Below, one piece after another: positions 51,518-62,859 of a stretch of 64,000 bases of DNA (within the stretch, counting starts at the first letter, position 1; each line of letters opens with the position of its first letter). Made by a program: the position numbers and the translations under genes. The stretch is taken from positions 62,001-126,000 of the forward strand of contig JAMPIV010000285.1 of the NCBI GenBank assembly GCA_024509875.1, given 5' to 3'. The stretch is from Oreohelix idahoensis. Lineage: Eukaryota; Mollusca; Gastropoda; Stylommatophora; Oreohelicidae. Below the pieces are notes generated by a model. It searched no databases. It saw only the letters and a program-made list of their open reading frames with translations, and was not told the origin of the DNA.

Positions 51518-52800
51518 AATCTGCTATCACACACCAACCGTCCGCTACCAATTTTTCTACGGGGTTTTTCCCACAGTTTCAGTTTCAAATTGAGGGGACT
51601 TCCCTCTCTTCTATTTTCGTTCAGTTCCCGGAATTCCAACCAAGGGATTGTCGGGTGGGACTGGGTTGAGGTCACTTTTTGTACAATACGCATAGTGGCC
51701 ATTTTGACTGGTTTATTTGAAGACTGTGTGTGAAAAGGAGTTTTCCTATCCACCGTGTCTACCTTATCATGTTTATTTTCCCTGTTATTTTCAGGCCTGT
51801 TTTTACCGTAGTGTTTTTGTAGGTCCTGATGATTTTCCCAACATGTGGGCTTTCCCTTGTTGCATTGGTCACAGGCCTCCACAAATTTTGCAATGTCTGC
51901 AACTACCCCTGGCCAATAGAATCTCACAGAAGCTCTTTGACTGGTAGTACCAATTTTCTCATGTCTACCGTCTGATACAACATGTGATCTTTTCATCGCC
52001 ATTTCCCTATATGAAGTTGGAAGTACCAGCTGTCTATGACCATTGGATCCTATACCAGCCTTCCTATACATTACTTTGTTCTTCATATAAAAGTCTCCTT
52101 TGTTTGGAGGGGTATGGCTTTTTGGGAGTTTCCTGAAACACAGCTTTAGTGACCTATCCTCAGCCTGTGCCTTCCTCATCTCCTCTGGATGAGTATTTAT
52201 TGGGTTATCTTCCTCCTTCCTTGACTGTGACCTGGTCTGTACTGCTGCCATAATCACTGGTCTTTTGGGATTTCCCAAAATCACATATCTACACCCCAAT
52301 ATCAGAGGGTAGATTGGTTCGTTTATCACTGCTGCTCTAATCACTCCTTCCACATAGCGAGTTTTTACATTTATCCTTGCAATGGGAAGTGTCATGGTTG
52401 CTACTTCCTTGGTTTCCCCTTGTATCTCCACTGTTTCTGTGGTATATTGATCTGGGTGCACCAGGTGAGAACTCACGACTGAGTCAAAATCCAATCCAGT
52501 ATCATAAAGGCACTTAATAGTGGCCCCATTGCATACTACTTCTTCACATACAGGGGGATGATGAGGTTCCTGCTGTCCAGTAGGTAGTTCCTTCTTTCCC
52601 TTGTTTCCTGTTTTAAGGCATGCAGCAAAATATGGAGGGGTTTTCTTCCTACAGTCTTTTGTATTATGGTTATTTAACCTAAAAAATTTACACCATTTTC
52701 CTTCTGGTCTGTAGGGTTTCCTTTCATTTACTTGCGGGTTTCTGTCTCTAGGGTCAAATCTTGGCCTATCATAGTTGGGTTTAAATCTATTACCTAATCT
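51518..52800 (-). pseudogene. pol: E2 zinc knuckle, protease and integrase zinc finger
   Basis: Open from 52800 downward. The zinc knuckle reads WCKFFRLNNHNTKDC: the second Cys of CCHC is Phe. The aspartic protease shows CLYDTGLDFDSVVSS (catalytic DTG) and a later LILGCRYVILGN flap/ILG region. The integrase N-terminal HHCC is complete (SHVVSDGRHEKIG ... ACDQCNKGK). It is followed by ~100 charged residues (DKVDTVDRKTPFHTQSS, MATMRIVQK, PRRKIGSGR) instead of the DDE core, then the LINE insertion. The frame is offset from gag (gag stops at 52794), which I read as a mutation because E1 has no break there. Protease would cleave gag and pol. Confidence 0.8.
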
Positions 52801-53804
52801 CTATTTTCAAATTTATTCTGGTTTTGTGGGGCTTTATTACTTTCTGCTTGTTTCCTTTTTGCTCCAGCTACTTCTGACTGAGCTGCCTGATATCTCTCAG
52901 CAACATTGAGAATCTCCCCCAACCTCTCTGCACCTTGTTCCGTAAGAAATTTTCTCAGGTCTGTAGCCATGGACTCTCTTAATTGCTCTGTCATAATCAT
53001 TTCCTTTAGATCTTGGGTTTTCCCCAGAGCAGTCCATTTCTCCAAATAAGTCTCTAACCTGGCAGAGAATTGGTGGTAGGTCTCCCCAGAAAGTAGCTTA
53101 GCATTCCTAAATTTCTTCCTATAAAATTCGCTATTTTTTTCGTATCTAACTAATAAGGCTTGTTTGAGAAGATCATAATCTTCTTGGTCTTCCCTGTTTA
53201 GCTTGGAGAAGACTTCATAAGATGTTCCCCTAAGTCCTTGGGATAGTTTTAAACTCCACTTCTCCTTCTCTAACCCATAATTTGTAGCTAGTCTCTCATA
53301 CTTATTTAAAAATGACTCAATGTCATCCTCTTTCTCTACAAAAGGATCTAAGTGGAAATTCATGGCTGAATTAGAGGCCCCCTGACTTGCAGTAGTATCA
53401 GAGGTAGATGGGCTGCTTCCAATTTCTGGAACATGTCCTTGAAGTTCCAGTTCTTTTAATCTTAATTCATGTTCTCTTTGTAATTTCTTTTCTTCTTTGT
53501 CAGCCTCCATCTGCAATCTCCTTTCTTCTGCCTCTAATTTCCTAGCCTCCCTATCAGCCTCTAATCTCCTAGCCTCTTTATCTGCCTCTAATTTCCTAGC
53601 CTCTTTATCTGCCTCTAATTTTAATCTTTTCTCTTCTTTATCTGCTTCTAATTGTAACCTTTTCTCTTCAGCTAACCTCCTATCTTCCCTATCTATGAAT
53701 TTATCACATTCAGTAGTAACATACTGAATCAGAAGGTCCCCACTCATGCCAAGATCTTTTGCCGTCTGCACAGTAGCAGATCTGAATTTGGCTAAGTCTG
53801 CCAT
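52794..53804 (-). CDS. gag: E2 gag with SCAN-like capsid
   Basis: A frame of 336 codons from MADLAKFRSATVQTAKDL; I prefer this Met over one 6 codons upstream because E1 gag starts identically. It has a long charged coiled coil made of near-repeats (KLEADKEARRLEADREARKL) that varies in length from E1. Then come the capsid region (FVEKEDDIESFLNKYERLAT) and a SCAN-like stretch (YHQFSARLETYLEKWTALGK ... MIMTEQLRESMATDLRKFL). It ends at TAG before the zinc knuckle. Role inferred: structural protein of the particle. Confidence 0.85.
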   Translation of the reverse strand: MADLAKFRSATVQTAKDLGMSGDLLIQYVTTECDKFIDREDRRLAEEKRLQLEADKEEKRLKLEADKEARKLEADKEARRLEADREARKLEAEERRLQMEADKEEKKLQREHELRLKELELQGHVPEIGSSPSTSDTTASQGASNSAMNFHLDPFVEKEDDIESFLNKYERLATNYGLEKEKWSLKLSQGLRGTSYEVFSKLNREDQEDYDLLKQALLVRYEKNSEFYRKKFRNAKLLSGETYHQFSARLETYLEKWTALGKTQDLKEMIMTEQLRESMATDLRKFLTEQGAERLGEILNVAERYQAAQSEVAGAKRKQAESNKAPQNQNKFENRD

Positions 53805-53963
53805 CCTTTCTCTCATACACAATTTATTAATCTTACAGTATAAATAAACAAATATGACTAAAGTACTAAACTATAGGCAATGACAACTCATCCAATTTCC
53901 ACAAATGATTAATTTTAATTATATTATAACAATGGGGATACCCTGGGTCTATGGTGGTAAAAT

Positions 53964-53981
53964 AATCCCGGACAGACCCCA
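53964..53981 (-). promoter_or_regulatory. E2 primer-binding site, tRNA-Pro-like
   Basis: On the minus strand, 3 nt after the LTR, TGGGGTCTGTCCGGGAT. This is close to the tRNA-Pro complement TGGGGGCTCGTCCGGGAT, with one base missing and three changed. Confidence 0.6.
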
Positions 53982-53984
53982 ATA

Positions 53985-56136
53985 TGTGGTATGTGAGAGG
54001 TTATTGATGTCACTACACTAAGGGTAAACAAAGTGAGGTCCAGCTGTGTAAGTTCCCTGAGTCTAATTGATGATGTTCTCAGGGTCCCTATCCGCTACCT
54101 CTCTAAGATCTCACTCTGTGTAAAATAATCTCTGTGATGTTGTGTGGCAAGTGTCTAGGGTAATGTATCTATTGTGATGTATGAACAATGTCAAACATAA
54201 CTTTAACTCAATAAAAGTGAAGTAAGTAAGACTGTTGGTAAAGTTATATTAATATATTACAATTTTTTATTTTCCTGTACCTCAATTCTTTTGGGACAGG
54301 AATGTTTTCAAATCAAGAAAACTTTATTTACAACATATAAATAAATAAAGAGGACCCTTTGTCCATAACTGGTATATTAAAGTGTCACTGTATGTGTATC
54401 CCACAGTCTGATTTAATACTTTCTATAACAGCAAGTCAATTATGTGAGGGTCTGTTGGTATCACGCCCACATGAATTTCTGTTCTGGTTGTGGAAATTGT
54501 TAAAATGAGATCTCATATGCCCATGTAAAGGGACTTGACCTGACAGTCAGTCTGAGGTGGATGACTGTAGACTATGCAAGGTCAACACAAGAGTTGTCTT
54601 CTGACAACAGATGCAGCATGCAGCTTTACTGAGGCTTCAATGTACACAAGGTCTGCCTGCACCAGGTTTCCTGCCACCACTAAGTAATAGGCAATATAAC
54701 CCTGAAAAAGAAGGATATTCCCTCTCTTTTATATGCTGGCTACAACAATTCCACAACTAATCAATACTAAGATTATCTGGGGTCAGTCATGTGTGCGAAC
54801 CATTTGCACCAGACCATATTTTCTTTGACTTCACTCCGTCCTGTGTTTACATTCTTCTTCCCATATGGCTGCAACGCCCCTGTCACCTTAAGCATTGATT
54901 GTCCTCCCTAAAATCAGCTGGGGTATACAATTTTCTTCTTGTGACCTGTTAAATCTTTTGTTCAAACATCCTAGGTATGTTTTCACGTGTCATTAGAACA
55001 CTGTGGCACTGCAGAAGATTGCTAGTGGCCTCTGGACTTACAGTCGTAAGATTTTATGGCAATATTCAAACACAAATTAGTTTCACTTCCCTCTAAGTCT
55101 GCTTAGGCACTTCCTACTTAGGCTATCGTAACCTCTTCCAACTGGCAATGTCGAACAACAAAATATGGCGCACAATCTGGGGCCAGTTACATGCTAATGA
55201 AATACTAATACTTATTTATCTTACCGCAAGTAAAGAATAATCACACAATCACAGGATTGACTAGCAGTAAATGGCTCAATTCCAGACGGCAAAGGCATTT
55301 GTCACCAACGCTTTGCATCTGCTCTCAACCTGTCTGTGCTTAAGTTTTTCTCAAATGGCGGACTTATTCAAGCAGGGTTAAAAGTTATCAATTCCAACCA
55401 GCCAATCAAAAGACGCTTCAAAAAAACTAACTAATTTTGGACCATAAACATTGAGTGTTGTTCTGTGTGTTCGCTCGTCTGATTTTATTTATATATTATA
55501 TATCTCAGTTATTTATAGACCGATTTTTAATATCAAAATTGATTATGAAACGGCCAGCTGTCCTCTGTCTACCCCTATAGGTTTCCTTTATTTATTTCTC
55601 CCCGTTTTCATCTGTGTAATTTTTAAGTGATTAATTGTGCTTTTTCCCGAACTGAAAATATTAATAAAATAAATGTTTCTACGTCAAGATAGTTTTATTA
55701 ATGGGAAATCTTTATGGTATTATGTTAATCAATATCAGCGCTACAATTCCAGATATCTCTTTCCTTTACTTCTCTTTAGTTTTTGAGGAATAAATTGTTT
55801 AAGTTTTGTTAAAAACACATATTAGACATTTTTCTCACTCCAACCAAAAATTTTATCGTCACTATAAAACGAGGTAACAATCCGATTGGTTGTTAATTTT
55901 TACGCCGTTCGTTAATAAATATTAGGGGGGGGGGTGTATATTTGGGGGTAGTAACCTTTTTAACTTTGTGTAGTATAAAAATTCAAATTCTTTAGTCAAA
56001 TTGTTGGCGGTTGATTTTACGGTGGCCTTGAGACAAATTTCAAATGCTGTAGTTATTAATAGATTTTAGGAGAACGTTAGTTAATTTTCAAGCGGGGAAA
56101 TTTGAGCGGGGTGTCACACAGATTTACTTTACTACA
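53985..56136 (-). repeat. E2 LTR, right copy (5' LTR in element orientation)
   Basis: A 2152-bp direct repeat of 46740-48921, followed by the GCATC duplication. Confidence 0.95.
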
Positions 56137-56141
56137 GCATC

Positions 56142-57786
56142 TAATGGTGCATATGTTATTTTATTGCACCTTAAATGTTTGGTAATGCAGTAAGAGATAT
56201 AATGCATACGTGAACTGTATTGCTTAGAGGAGTAAAGTATCCCTAGCGAGAGGAGTAATTAAAAATTTTGGGTTAAGTGGGAAACCTCATGTGTAATGTA
56301 AAGAAAAAAATGAGACCAAGGAATTTCGGACAGGAGATTTCCTTAGTTTGAATGTTTGACACGTGGTTAGCCATGCATAACAAAAGATTAAGGTTAGACA
56401 GTGTCGGGAGTTTGTTTACTTACCTGGAAGTTTTAAGTTGAAGGGAAGGGAGGAGTAGAAGGAGGGTGAGATAGAGAGACACGTGAGTAGCAATATTTTA
56501 TGTATCGTTGTGCATAGCGGGTGAAGGGGAGTAGAAGTAGTGAGATTGAAGTGACACGTGGATAGAAATATTTTATGTATCATTGTGCCTAGCAGGTGAA
56601 AGGGAGGTATATGTTAGAGATGAGTTATGGTTGAAGCTGTTGTGCATTTGATGCATTTCTTTTGTCTACAGCGGTTCACGGTACAGTAGGACAGTGTAGT
56701 TTGTAACCATACAAATTACCAATGGCAAAGTTGGCATTGCAGGAGCCGAGAGCTCGATCATTTTACCACTTCAACAACGGCACGTGTCCTGGAGATTGGT
56801 CTAATTTTATACAGCCAGAAATAGCGGCTGTGTTCCTCTAAACCTTGAGCTGGTTATCGGGGAAAGTGCTATATCTTAGTCAAGTACCTCGTGCTTGTTA
56901 ATCAAGTCATCAGTGCAGTTGTCAGAAAACAGGAGAGAGGGTGATCATTCCTGGTTCTGATAAAGTCAACGAGAGAAGGTGTAATGGAGACGCCACCTCA
57001 GCAGATATCAGTATTGTCAGAGAGACACTGAAGCAAAGAGAGAGAGGGAGAGGAGATAGCCGGGGCCAGTAGGGTCTAATGATATCCTCAGAGGATAGCC
57101 TTTGAGAAATAGATGTTATAAAAGTCTACTAGTGTAGCAGTCCAGTGTTTTAGTTAGCGGCGCTTATCGCCCAACGAGTTGGAAGCTGTGTAGACATTTT
57201 GTTTAGGCAGAGTCAGCAGGACAGAGACATTAACCAATCTTATAGTAGTAGACAGTGGAGGCTATAGTTGATGCCCCACCATTTAGATTGTGGTTTCAAT
57301 CACTAATCATTCTATTTTTCCCCAGCAGGGTGACTGACAGAGTGAATGTGGTTGTGGTTTTATGGGGCTATCTATCTAATTGGTTCTTTGCTTGTTTCAG
57401 GTCTGTGCAACAGTGCACGATATTTATTTCTTTGCTGTATGATGACATTTAATGTTTTATTGTGTAAATAAAATATCTATATACTGTACACTGGATCAGC
57501 TCCTATACTATACTGTACCTATATGTTGTCTGTATAGTGGTGTCTGTGGTCGTTATTTACACCTTATCTCCTTGTGTTTAAAGGTAGTCAGAGGGGGTGA
57601 GGCTATAGCAAATTGTTAGTCACAAGTGGCAAGGGAGAGTCAATCCAGGTTCTCACCCTTGAGCCAATAGTCTCATCTGTCCACAGTCACTGTCATTTTC
57701 ATCTAAATTCTATCTTCTCAGACTTTCTCATACTAGAGTCTTGCCTACACTCAGGCAAACTCTATAAACTTAAATCCACTTCGTGA
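56142..57786 (+). other. continuation of E2 target sequence, with poly(A) signal
   Basis: Rejoins 46144-46739 across E2. It holds no long open frame. It has AATAAA near 57467, followed by GT-rich sequence (TTGTCTGTATAGTGGTGTCT, from 57525), and ends ACTTCGTGACA before a LINE tail. With the TATA-bearing part at 46144-46739 the total is ~2.24 kb, so it may be an old solo LTR. A transcription unit of a host non-coding gene is the alternative. Confidence 0.35.
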
Positions 57787-57815
57787 CAGGGGAGCTAATG
57801 GGTATTGATTGATTG
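57787..57815 (+). repeat. LINE 3' tail fragment with (ATTG)n
   Basis: GGGGAGCTAATGGGTATTG followed by ATTGATTGA is the reverse complement of the sequence starting the LINE relics at 37749 and 62180. Only this terminal piece is present. Confidence 0.5.
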
Positions 57816-57819
57816 ATTA

Positions 57820-60800
57820 ACACAAACCACACCACCAAGCACCTGTCATATACCATGCGTCCATTACTTATCACATGGACCACAAACATATGCACACTGT
57901 ACAAACAGTTGAAACTGGACCACAGCATCCTGTAAATGGAACGAGAGTTAGACTGCCTTGATTTGTTTATAGACCTTTATGTTAAAAAAAAAAAACTTAA
58001 TTGAATACTCATTTTTAGTTTATTAGTGTTCATGCACAGTATAGTATCTATTATCTGGTGCCCTAAACAAAATGCTCAGAAAATTTTTAACATTCCAGGA
58101 GCAATAAATCTAATATTGATTGGAAGAGTGAATGTCCTTTCTTTTAGCCATTACTACATTCAGCCTCATAATGTGTTGTTGCAGTGGTGGTTTCTGCAGA
58201 AATTATTTTACAATATGAGGCTGCTAGCCTCATGCAACCTCATCTCCTCTGATATGCCTGGCAGGAATAATGATCCTATTCTAACTGGCCCTGATTACAT
58301 TTCTTGTCACTGCATTATCATGGGTTGTAACCTAAGTTTCTGCTGCATTTTTTTTTCAGTTTTTATTTTGCATCATCAATGCTTGAATGGTAAATGCTCT
58401 TGCAAGTTTTTCTGTAGATTTGAAATTTAAAAAAAATATATACATTATTTCTAGACAGTGTGTGTCCAAAATATCTCCAGTCTGATCTTTAGTTACAGTA
58501 ACTGCTAAGAGAAATTGTGTGTCAGTTAATATGCTGTATAGAATTATAAATACTGTATACCTGTTGAAGCGGGGTTCTTTGTTCGATCATTATTGAAGGT
58601 CACTGATTTTAGGTTGTCTTTTAAAGTTGATTAGCATAACGGGTGACCTCGTCTTGGTTCCTTATGAACTTCAACTGGTTAGTGGTTTTATTAATGTTCT
58701 TCATTATAAGAGCGATCGTGCATAAATTAATAATCAATGAATATAAATATGTGTGGCTTAATATCTGCGCCAACTTCAACTTGATCGATTTGATAAGTCC
58801 TTGGGTTCTGAGTCCAATTAATACAATTTTAATACGATACATGAAGACAGCATAGTTACGGCAATTCAGACATTTCATCATAGTTCAAACACAATATTAC
58901 CGTCATTTCCAATTAATTAGTTGTCGTCAGAACATCATGGGCTGTGTACGTGCACTGCTGCTATGCAGACAGTCAGAAATGATACTCATTAGTTTGGCGA
59001 ATATAGCTCATAAAAAATGACCAACAATCCTTCCATAATGGTTCTCCAACAACCATAAATTCCATCAATTCATTATAATAATATGGACTGACCCTCTGTC
59101 CTCATCTCAATATATAAATTCGACAAATATGAAGCCTAATACTGGAAGGAATAAAAACACGTCTTCATGGCTTGACGGTCAGAATAAAAAGGGTGAACTA
59201 CTATAGTCACCAAGCGTGACCATATCAACGCTACCACGTCACAATCGAACCATGCGATTTGTGTTCACTAAAAAACCATGAAGCATAAAAGTATTCTATA
59301 TTAAAAATCTCTCAACCTCAAAATGCATACGGCAAACGCGCTGCCAACTGTAGCAGACGACATCGTTAAAACATGTCGTAACAATACCCTAATCATAACC
59401 CACATGGGATTGAACCAGATATCCCATGCACATAACAAACACTAGTTTTCCTGTGCATAGTCCAAAAACCAAACCCAGTGTGTCAGTTAGTTTGGCAGAC
59501 AAAGTAGAAATACTAAAGCATAAAGATTTCTGTGAAATGTGCAGTATTAAATGAATGAACATTTAGACAAAGTCAGTGACAACAGCTGTCAGTAAAAAAA
59601 AATGTAAGTACAGAAGAAACATCTTTGTTGACAGTATGACAAACCTTACAGTTTAATGATGTGATCAGAAGAATTTCATATCTGAGCAACAGGCAGTGGC
59701 AAAATTAAAGAACTGTTATAAGAAAACACCAGATCATGAAGAAAGCTTGCTTTGCAAGATATGTTTAAAAATACATCTGAGATAATTTCCAAGCCCAGGT
59801 TTCAAAACTTTATCTTCTAGCACTTGTGTTTCTGTAGCAAAATATCTTCGCTAGATCTGATCATGTTTCCTGTAAACTCTGACATAGTAAGCAACTGTAA
59901 TTCTGAAGGTACAAGATTTACCTTTTTTTTTCTTTTTTTGTTGTGCAATTTTAAAAGTAACTGAGATTTTAATCATATTTATCAAAATTACGTGAAAATC
60001 CATTTTCTAAAACAAAGTCCCAAGCATACCAGATAATAGATTCCATACTGGTTTTGTTACATATTCCTGATTTTATTTGGCAGAGAATGTGTTATATCTT
60101 GCTTGTAGAAAGAGCAGGCTCACATGTAGGGACACAGGAAGGAGGCCAGACACCACACACCTGGGGAAATAATATTGTATGGCCTGTGCACTTAAAAATG
60201 TATGAACATCCAACAGAGTCAAAGGGCATTGGTTAATTTGATTGACAGCTTCCGTGCTTAATTGAAACAGAGCAGATAACACTAATCAAACTATAAAAAT
60301 AACGAGATATAGGGGATTAGATTTTCTTGTCTTGTAACTTGAGGAAACAAAAGCAATGGTTGTTAGCAGAAATAAATAATGAAAATAAAAACAGACACTG
60401 AAATTGAAGGAATACAAAATAACAAAAAACATGCAAAAAGTATACATAGTCAAGAAAAGAAAATAGCCAGAGCTGGAATGAACAGTCATGAAATTAGAGC
60501 AGATTAGTTAGATCACTCTTCAACAAGATAAAGATTATCTTGACATCTACATCGTAACTTGTAAGCTGTGGTATCAAGTCCATTTTATGTATAAAGTAAA
60601 AACATAATATAATCAGTAATATGGCCATAAAATATAAAATGACTGAAAGTTTTCAAAATGTGGACGTTTGGGAGAAATCCATTGAAACTAAGAATATGAA
60701 CCTAAAAATTGTATAAATGGGATTAATGTGTATGTCACTAAATTTTGGTCTAATTTTCTTTAGTTTACTCCACTCCCATTGTCATTTTATTGTATCAAAA

Positions 60801-61330
60801 CCCTTGCTGAACTATATCACAATGATATAACCCTCACCCCCACAAAAGAAAAAAAGAATTAAGCTGGATTGAAATGGAATGAAACTGGTTTAATTTAGTG
60901 TCAGGATCAGTAAGAATTAAGCCATGTCTTTATAAATTGCCTAAGGTGCTGAAATATATATATTTTTTTATTACAGTATAATACAATGTCAATCTCTTGT
61001 TTTTTTTTGTTTTTTTTAAAATATATGTCTTGAGCAATGGTCTGGAAATAGCATTTTGTAAATATTATGGTTTCATTTAATTGTACAAGAAAGAGAATTT
61101 GATCTTGTTAGTGAAATTAGAATATTAAAAAAAAAAAATACCTGTAAGTTTTGAAAATATATGTTACTGAACATCTTTCAATTCTAACACTGATGTACAG
61201 GGTGCCATTCATGGAGCAAACAGGAACACCTAGTCTGCTGTGATGATGCATATACTTTGATGGGAGATGTTACCCATTGAGTGTAGCTCTCCTTATTCAT
61301 TCACACTCTCTTCATTTGCAGTAGTCTTCT
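57820..61330. other. non-coding, nothing convincing
   Basis: 3.5 kb of AT-rich sequence. The longest open frame (58026-58430, 134 codons, +) has unremarkable composition and no recognised motif. A weak tRNA-like string on the minus strand around 59310-59350 is discussed among the findings. Otherwise probably intron or intergenic. Confidence 0.4.
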
Positions 61331-61339
61331 TTGATCCTT

Positions 61340-62015
61340 AGCCGCCGACCGTCAAAGCAGTCAGTGGCCTGGTGGCATCTTGTAGGGCAGCAACAAATTG
61401 ATTCCACTTTGCTCGGTCGGTGGCCATCCTTCGTACAGTGCCCCAATTCTGGTTCATTCTTTGCATCTCAGCCTCCACAGTCCTCCGCCAAGTTGTGTTT
61501 GGTCGGCCTCTCTTTCGATTTTCGTTCAGGGGTTCATAGCATAGCTGTTCTTGTGATGGCATTGGGGTCTCTTCTGAGGACATGGCGAACCCAACTCCAG
61601 CGCCTGCCAGCTATGATGGTGTGCATGTCCTCTTGCTTGTGCCGAGTAAGCAGATCTTGGTTGGTGATGGTATTTGGCCAAAAGATTAGGAGAATTTTTT
61701 TACGCAGGTTGTGTGGAAAGAGGACAATTTCGACATTTCCTTCTCTGTTACTCTCCAGCATTCCGCACCATAGAGAAGCACAGAAAGTACACAGCTCTCA
61801 TATAATCTTAATTTTGTGCTCGTGCTATACTAAGAGGACTTCCAGATGTTGTTTAGAATAAAAAAGGCTGTTCTTGCTTTGTTCATTATGTTGTTGATGT
61901 CTTTGCTTGCTCCGCCATCTGGTGTTACTATGCATTCTAGGTATGTGAAGGGGTCTGTCTGTTCTAGTTGTTGATTCCTTACAGTTATGCCATTTGCAGT
62001 AATAACCATCATTTC
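61340..62015 (-). pseudogene. LINE C-terminal relic
   Basis: Three minus-strand frames together give the RTE-like C-terminal region: TYLECIVTPDGGASKDINNI with KARTAFFILNNIWKSS, then AGRRWSWVRHVLRRDPNAIT, then RKRGRPNTTWRRTVEAEMQR ... DRAKWNQFVAAL. Frames are separated by indels. Dead. Confidence 0.78.
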
Positions 62016-62164
62016 ATGTTGCTTTGATAGCCACCCGGCCCCCTTGTAGTTGTCAGGGGTCTCTTATGACAAAGAACGAATGTGACTACTGCTAATTCAG
62101 ATATGTCGTGACTAATATGAGGTTGTGCCTTGGTGTGGCAACCTTGTCATATTAAACACATTGC

Positions 62165-62800
62165 TGCAGAGATCACCACTGCAATCAATACCCTTTAGCT
62201 GCCAGAGGAGCATAGGCCTTCAACAAACACTTGCCAAGTCTTCCTGTCCAGTGCCATCCGCTCAAGTTCTTTCCATGTTTTTCCTCACCATTTTCACCTC
62301 TGTATCCAGTTATCTTCTGCATGTGTTTTTTGGTCTACCTCTGCCTCTCTTTCCCTGTGAATTCCAGAACAAGGACTGGCTTGTAATGCTATTAACAGGT
62401 CTCCTCAATGTGTGTCCTATCCATCTCCAGCGTTTTCTTCTCAACTCTTGTTCCACTGGCACTTGTCTGGTTCTTGTCATCAATTCCACATTTGTGACTT
62501 TGTCATACCATTTCAGTCCTTCTATTCTACGCAAGCACCCGTTTATAAAAGTCTAGCTTTTTGGTTGTTGTTTTTGTTGCTCTCCATGTCTCAGAGCCAT
62601 ACAATAGTACTAACTCGACATTTGAGTTGAAGATTCTTATCTTCGTGTTGGGCTTGATTTCTCTTGTTCTCTATGTTTCCCAATGCAATGAAAGCTCCTC
62701 TTGTTTTTTGTATTCGTATTTGGATATCATTGTCTGTCCCTCCAACTTTGTCTATATTACTGCCAAGATATGTGTACAATTCTACATCTACCACTGCAAG
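62165..62800 (-). pseudogene. LINE C-terminal relic, second family
   Basis: Minus-strand frames give YTYLGSNIDKVGGTDNDIQI with GAFIALGNI, then RRKRWRWIGHTLRRPVNSIT and WNSQGKRGRGRPKNTCRR. It is the same family as 20835-21130, 26760-27050 and 37790-37990, and here extends further 5'. It ends next to AATCAATACCC. Confidence 0.75.
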
Positions 62801-62830
62801 AGCATGTTAATATGTGTTGGCTTCCAGGAA

Positions 62831-62859
62831 GGGGGGGGGGGGGGGGGGGGGGCGGGGGG
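62831..62859. repeat. poly-G run (22 G, then C, then 6 G)
   Basis: A homopolymer that could form G-quadruplexes. Its length is uncertain in assembly. Confidence 0.9.

Larger units (their letters stand above)
46740..56136 (-). mobile_element. LTR retrotransposon E2 (Ty3/Gypsy, Gmr1-like), decayed
   Basis: A 9.4-kb element with a 5-bp target duplication GCATC (46735-46739 and 56137-56141). LTRs of 2.18 and 2.15 kb run TGTGGTATG...TTTACTACA. Minus-strand order: primer site, gag, protease, integrase zinc finger, charged segment, end of integrase core, GPY region, RT, RNase H, polypurine tract. Damage: a frame break after gag, a LINE-A fragment inserted in pol (51014-51517), and two TGA nonsense codons in RT (49880-49882, 49694-49696). 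It is a different family from E1 by LTR sequence, but has the same architecture. The LTRs differ more than E1's, so it is older. Confidence 0.93.

Noticed and set aside
52780..52810. Programmed frameshift between gag and pol in E2
   Set aside because: The overlap is under 10 nt with no slippery heptamer, and E1 reads through without a shift. A plain indel is simpler.
58026..58430. 134-codon + strand frame
   Set aside because: No motif, no splice or promoter support, composition like random AT-rich DNA.
61331..61861. 176-codon + strand frame
   Set aside because: Opposite the LINE C-terminal relic, whose minus-strand motifs explain the sequence.
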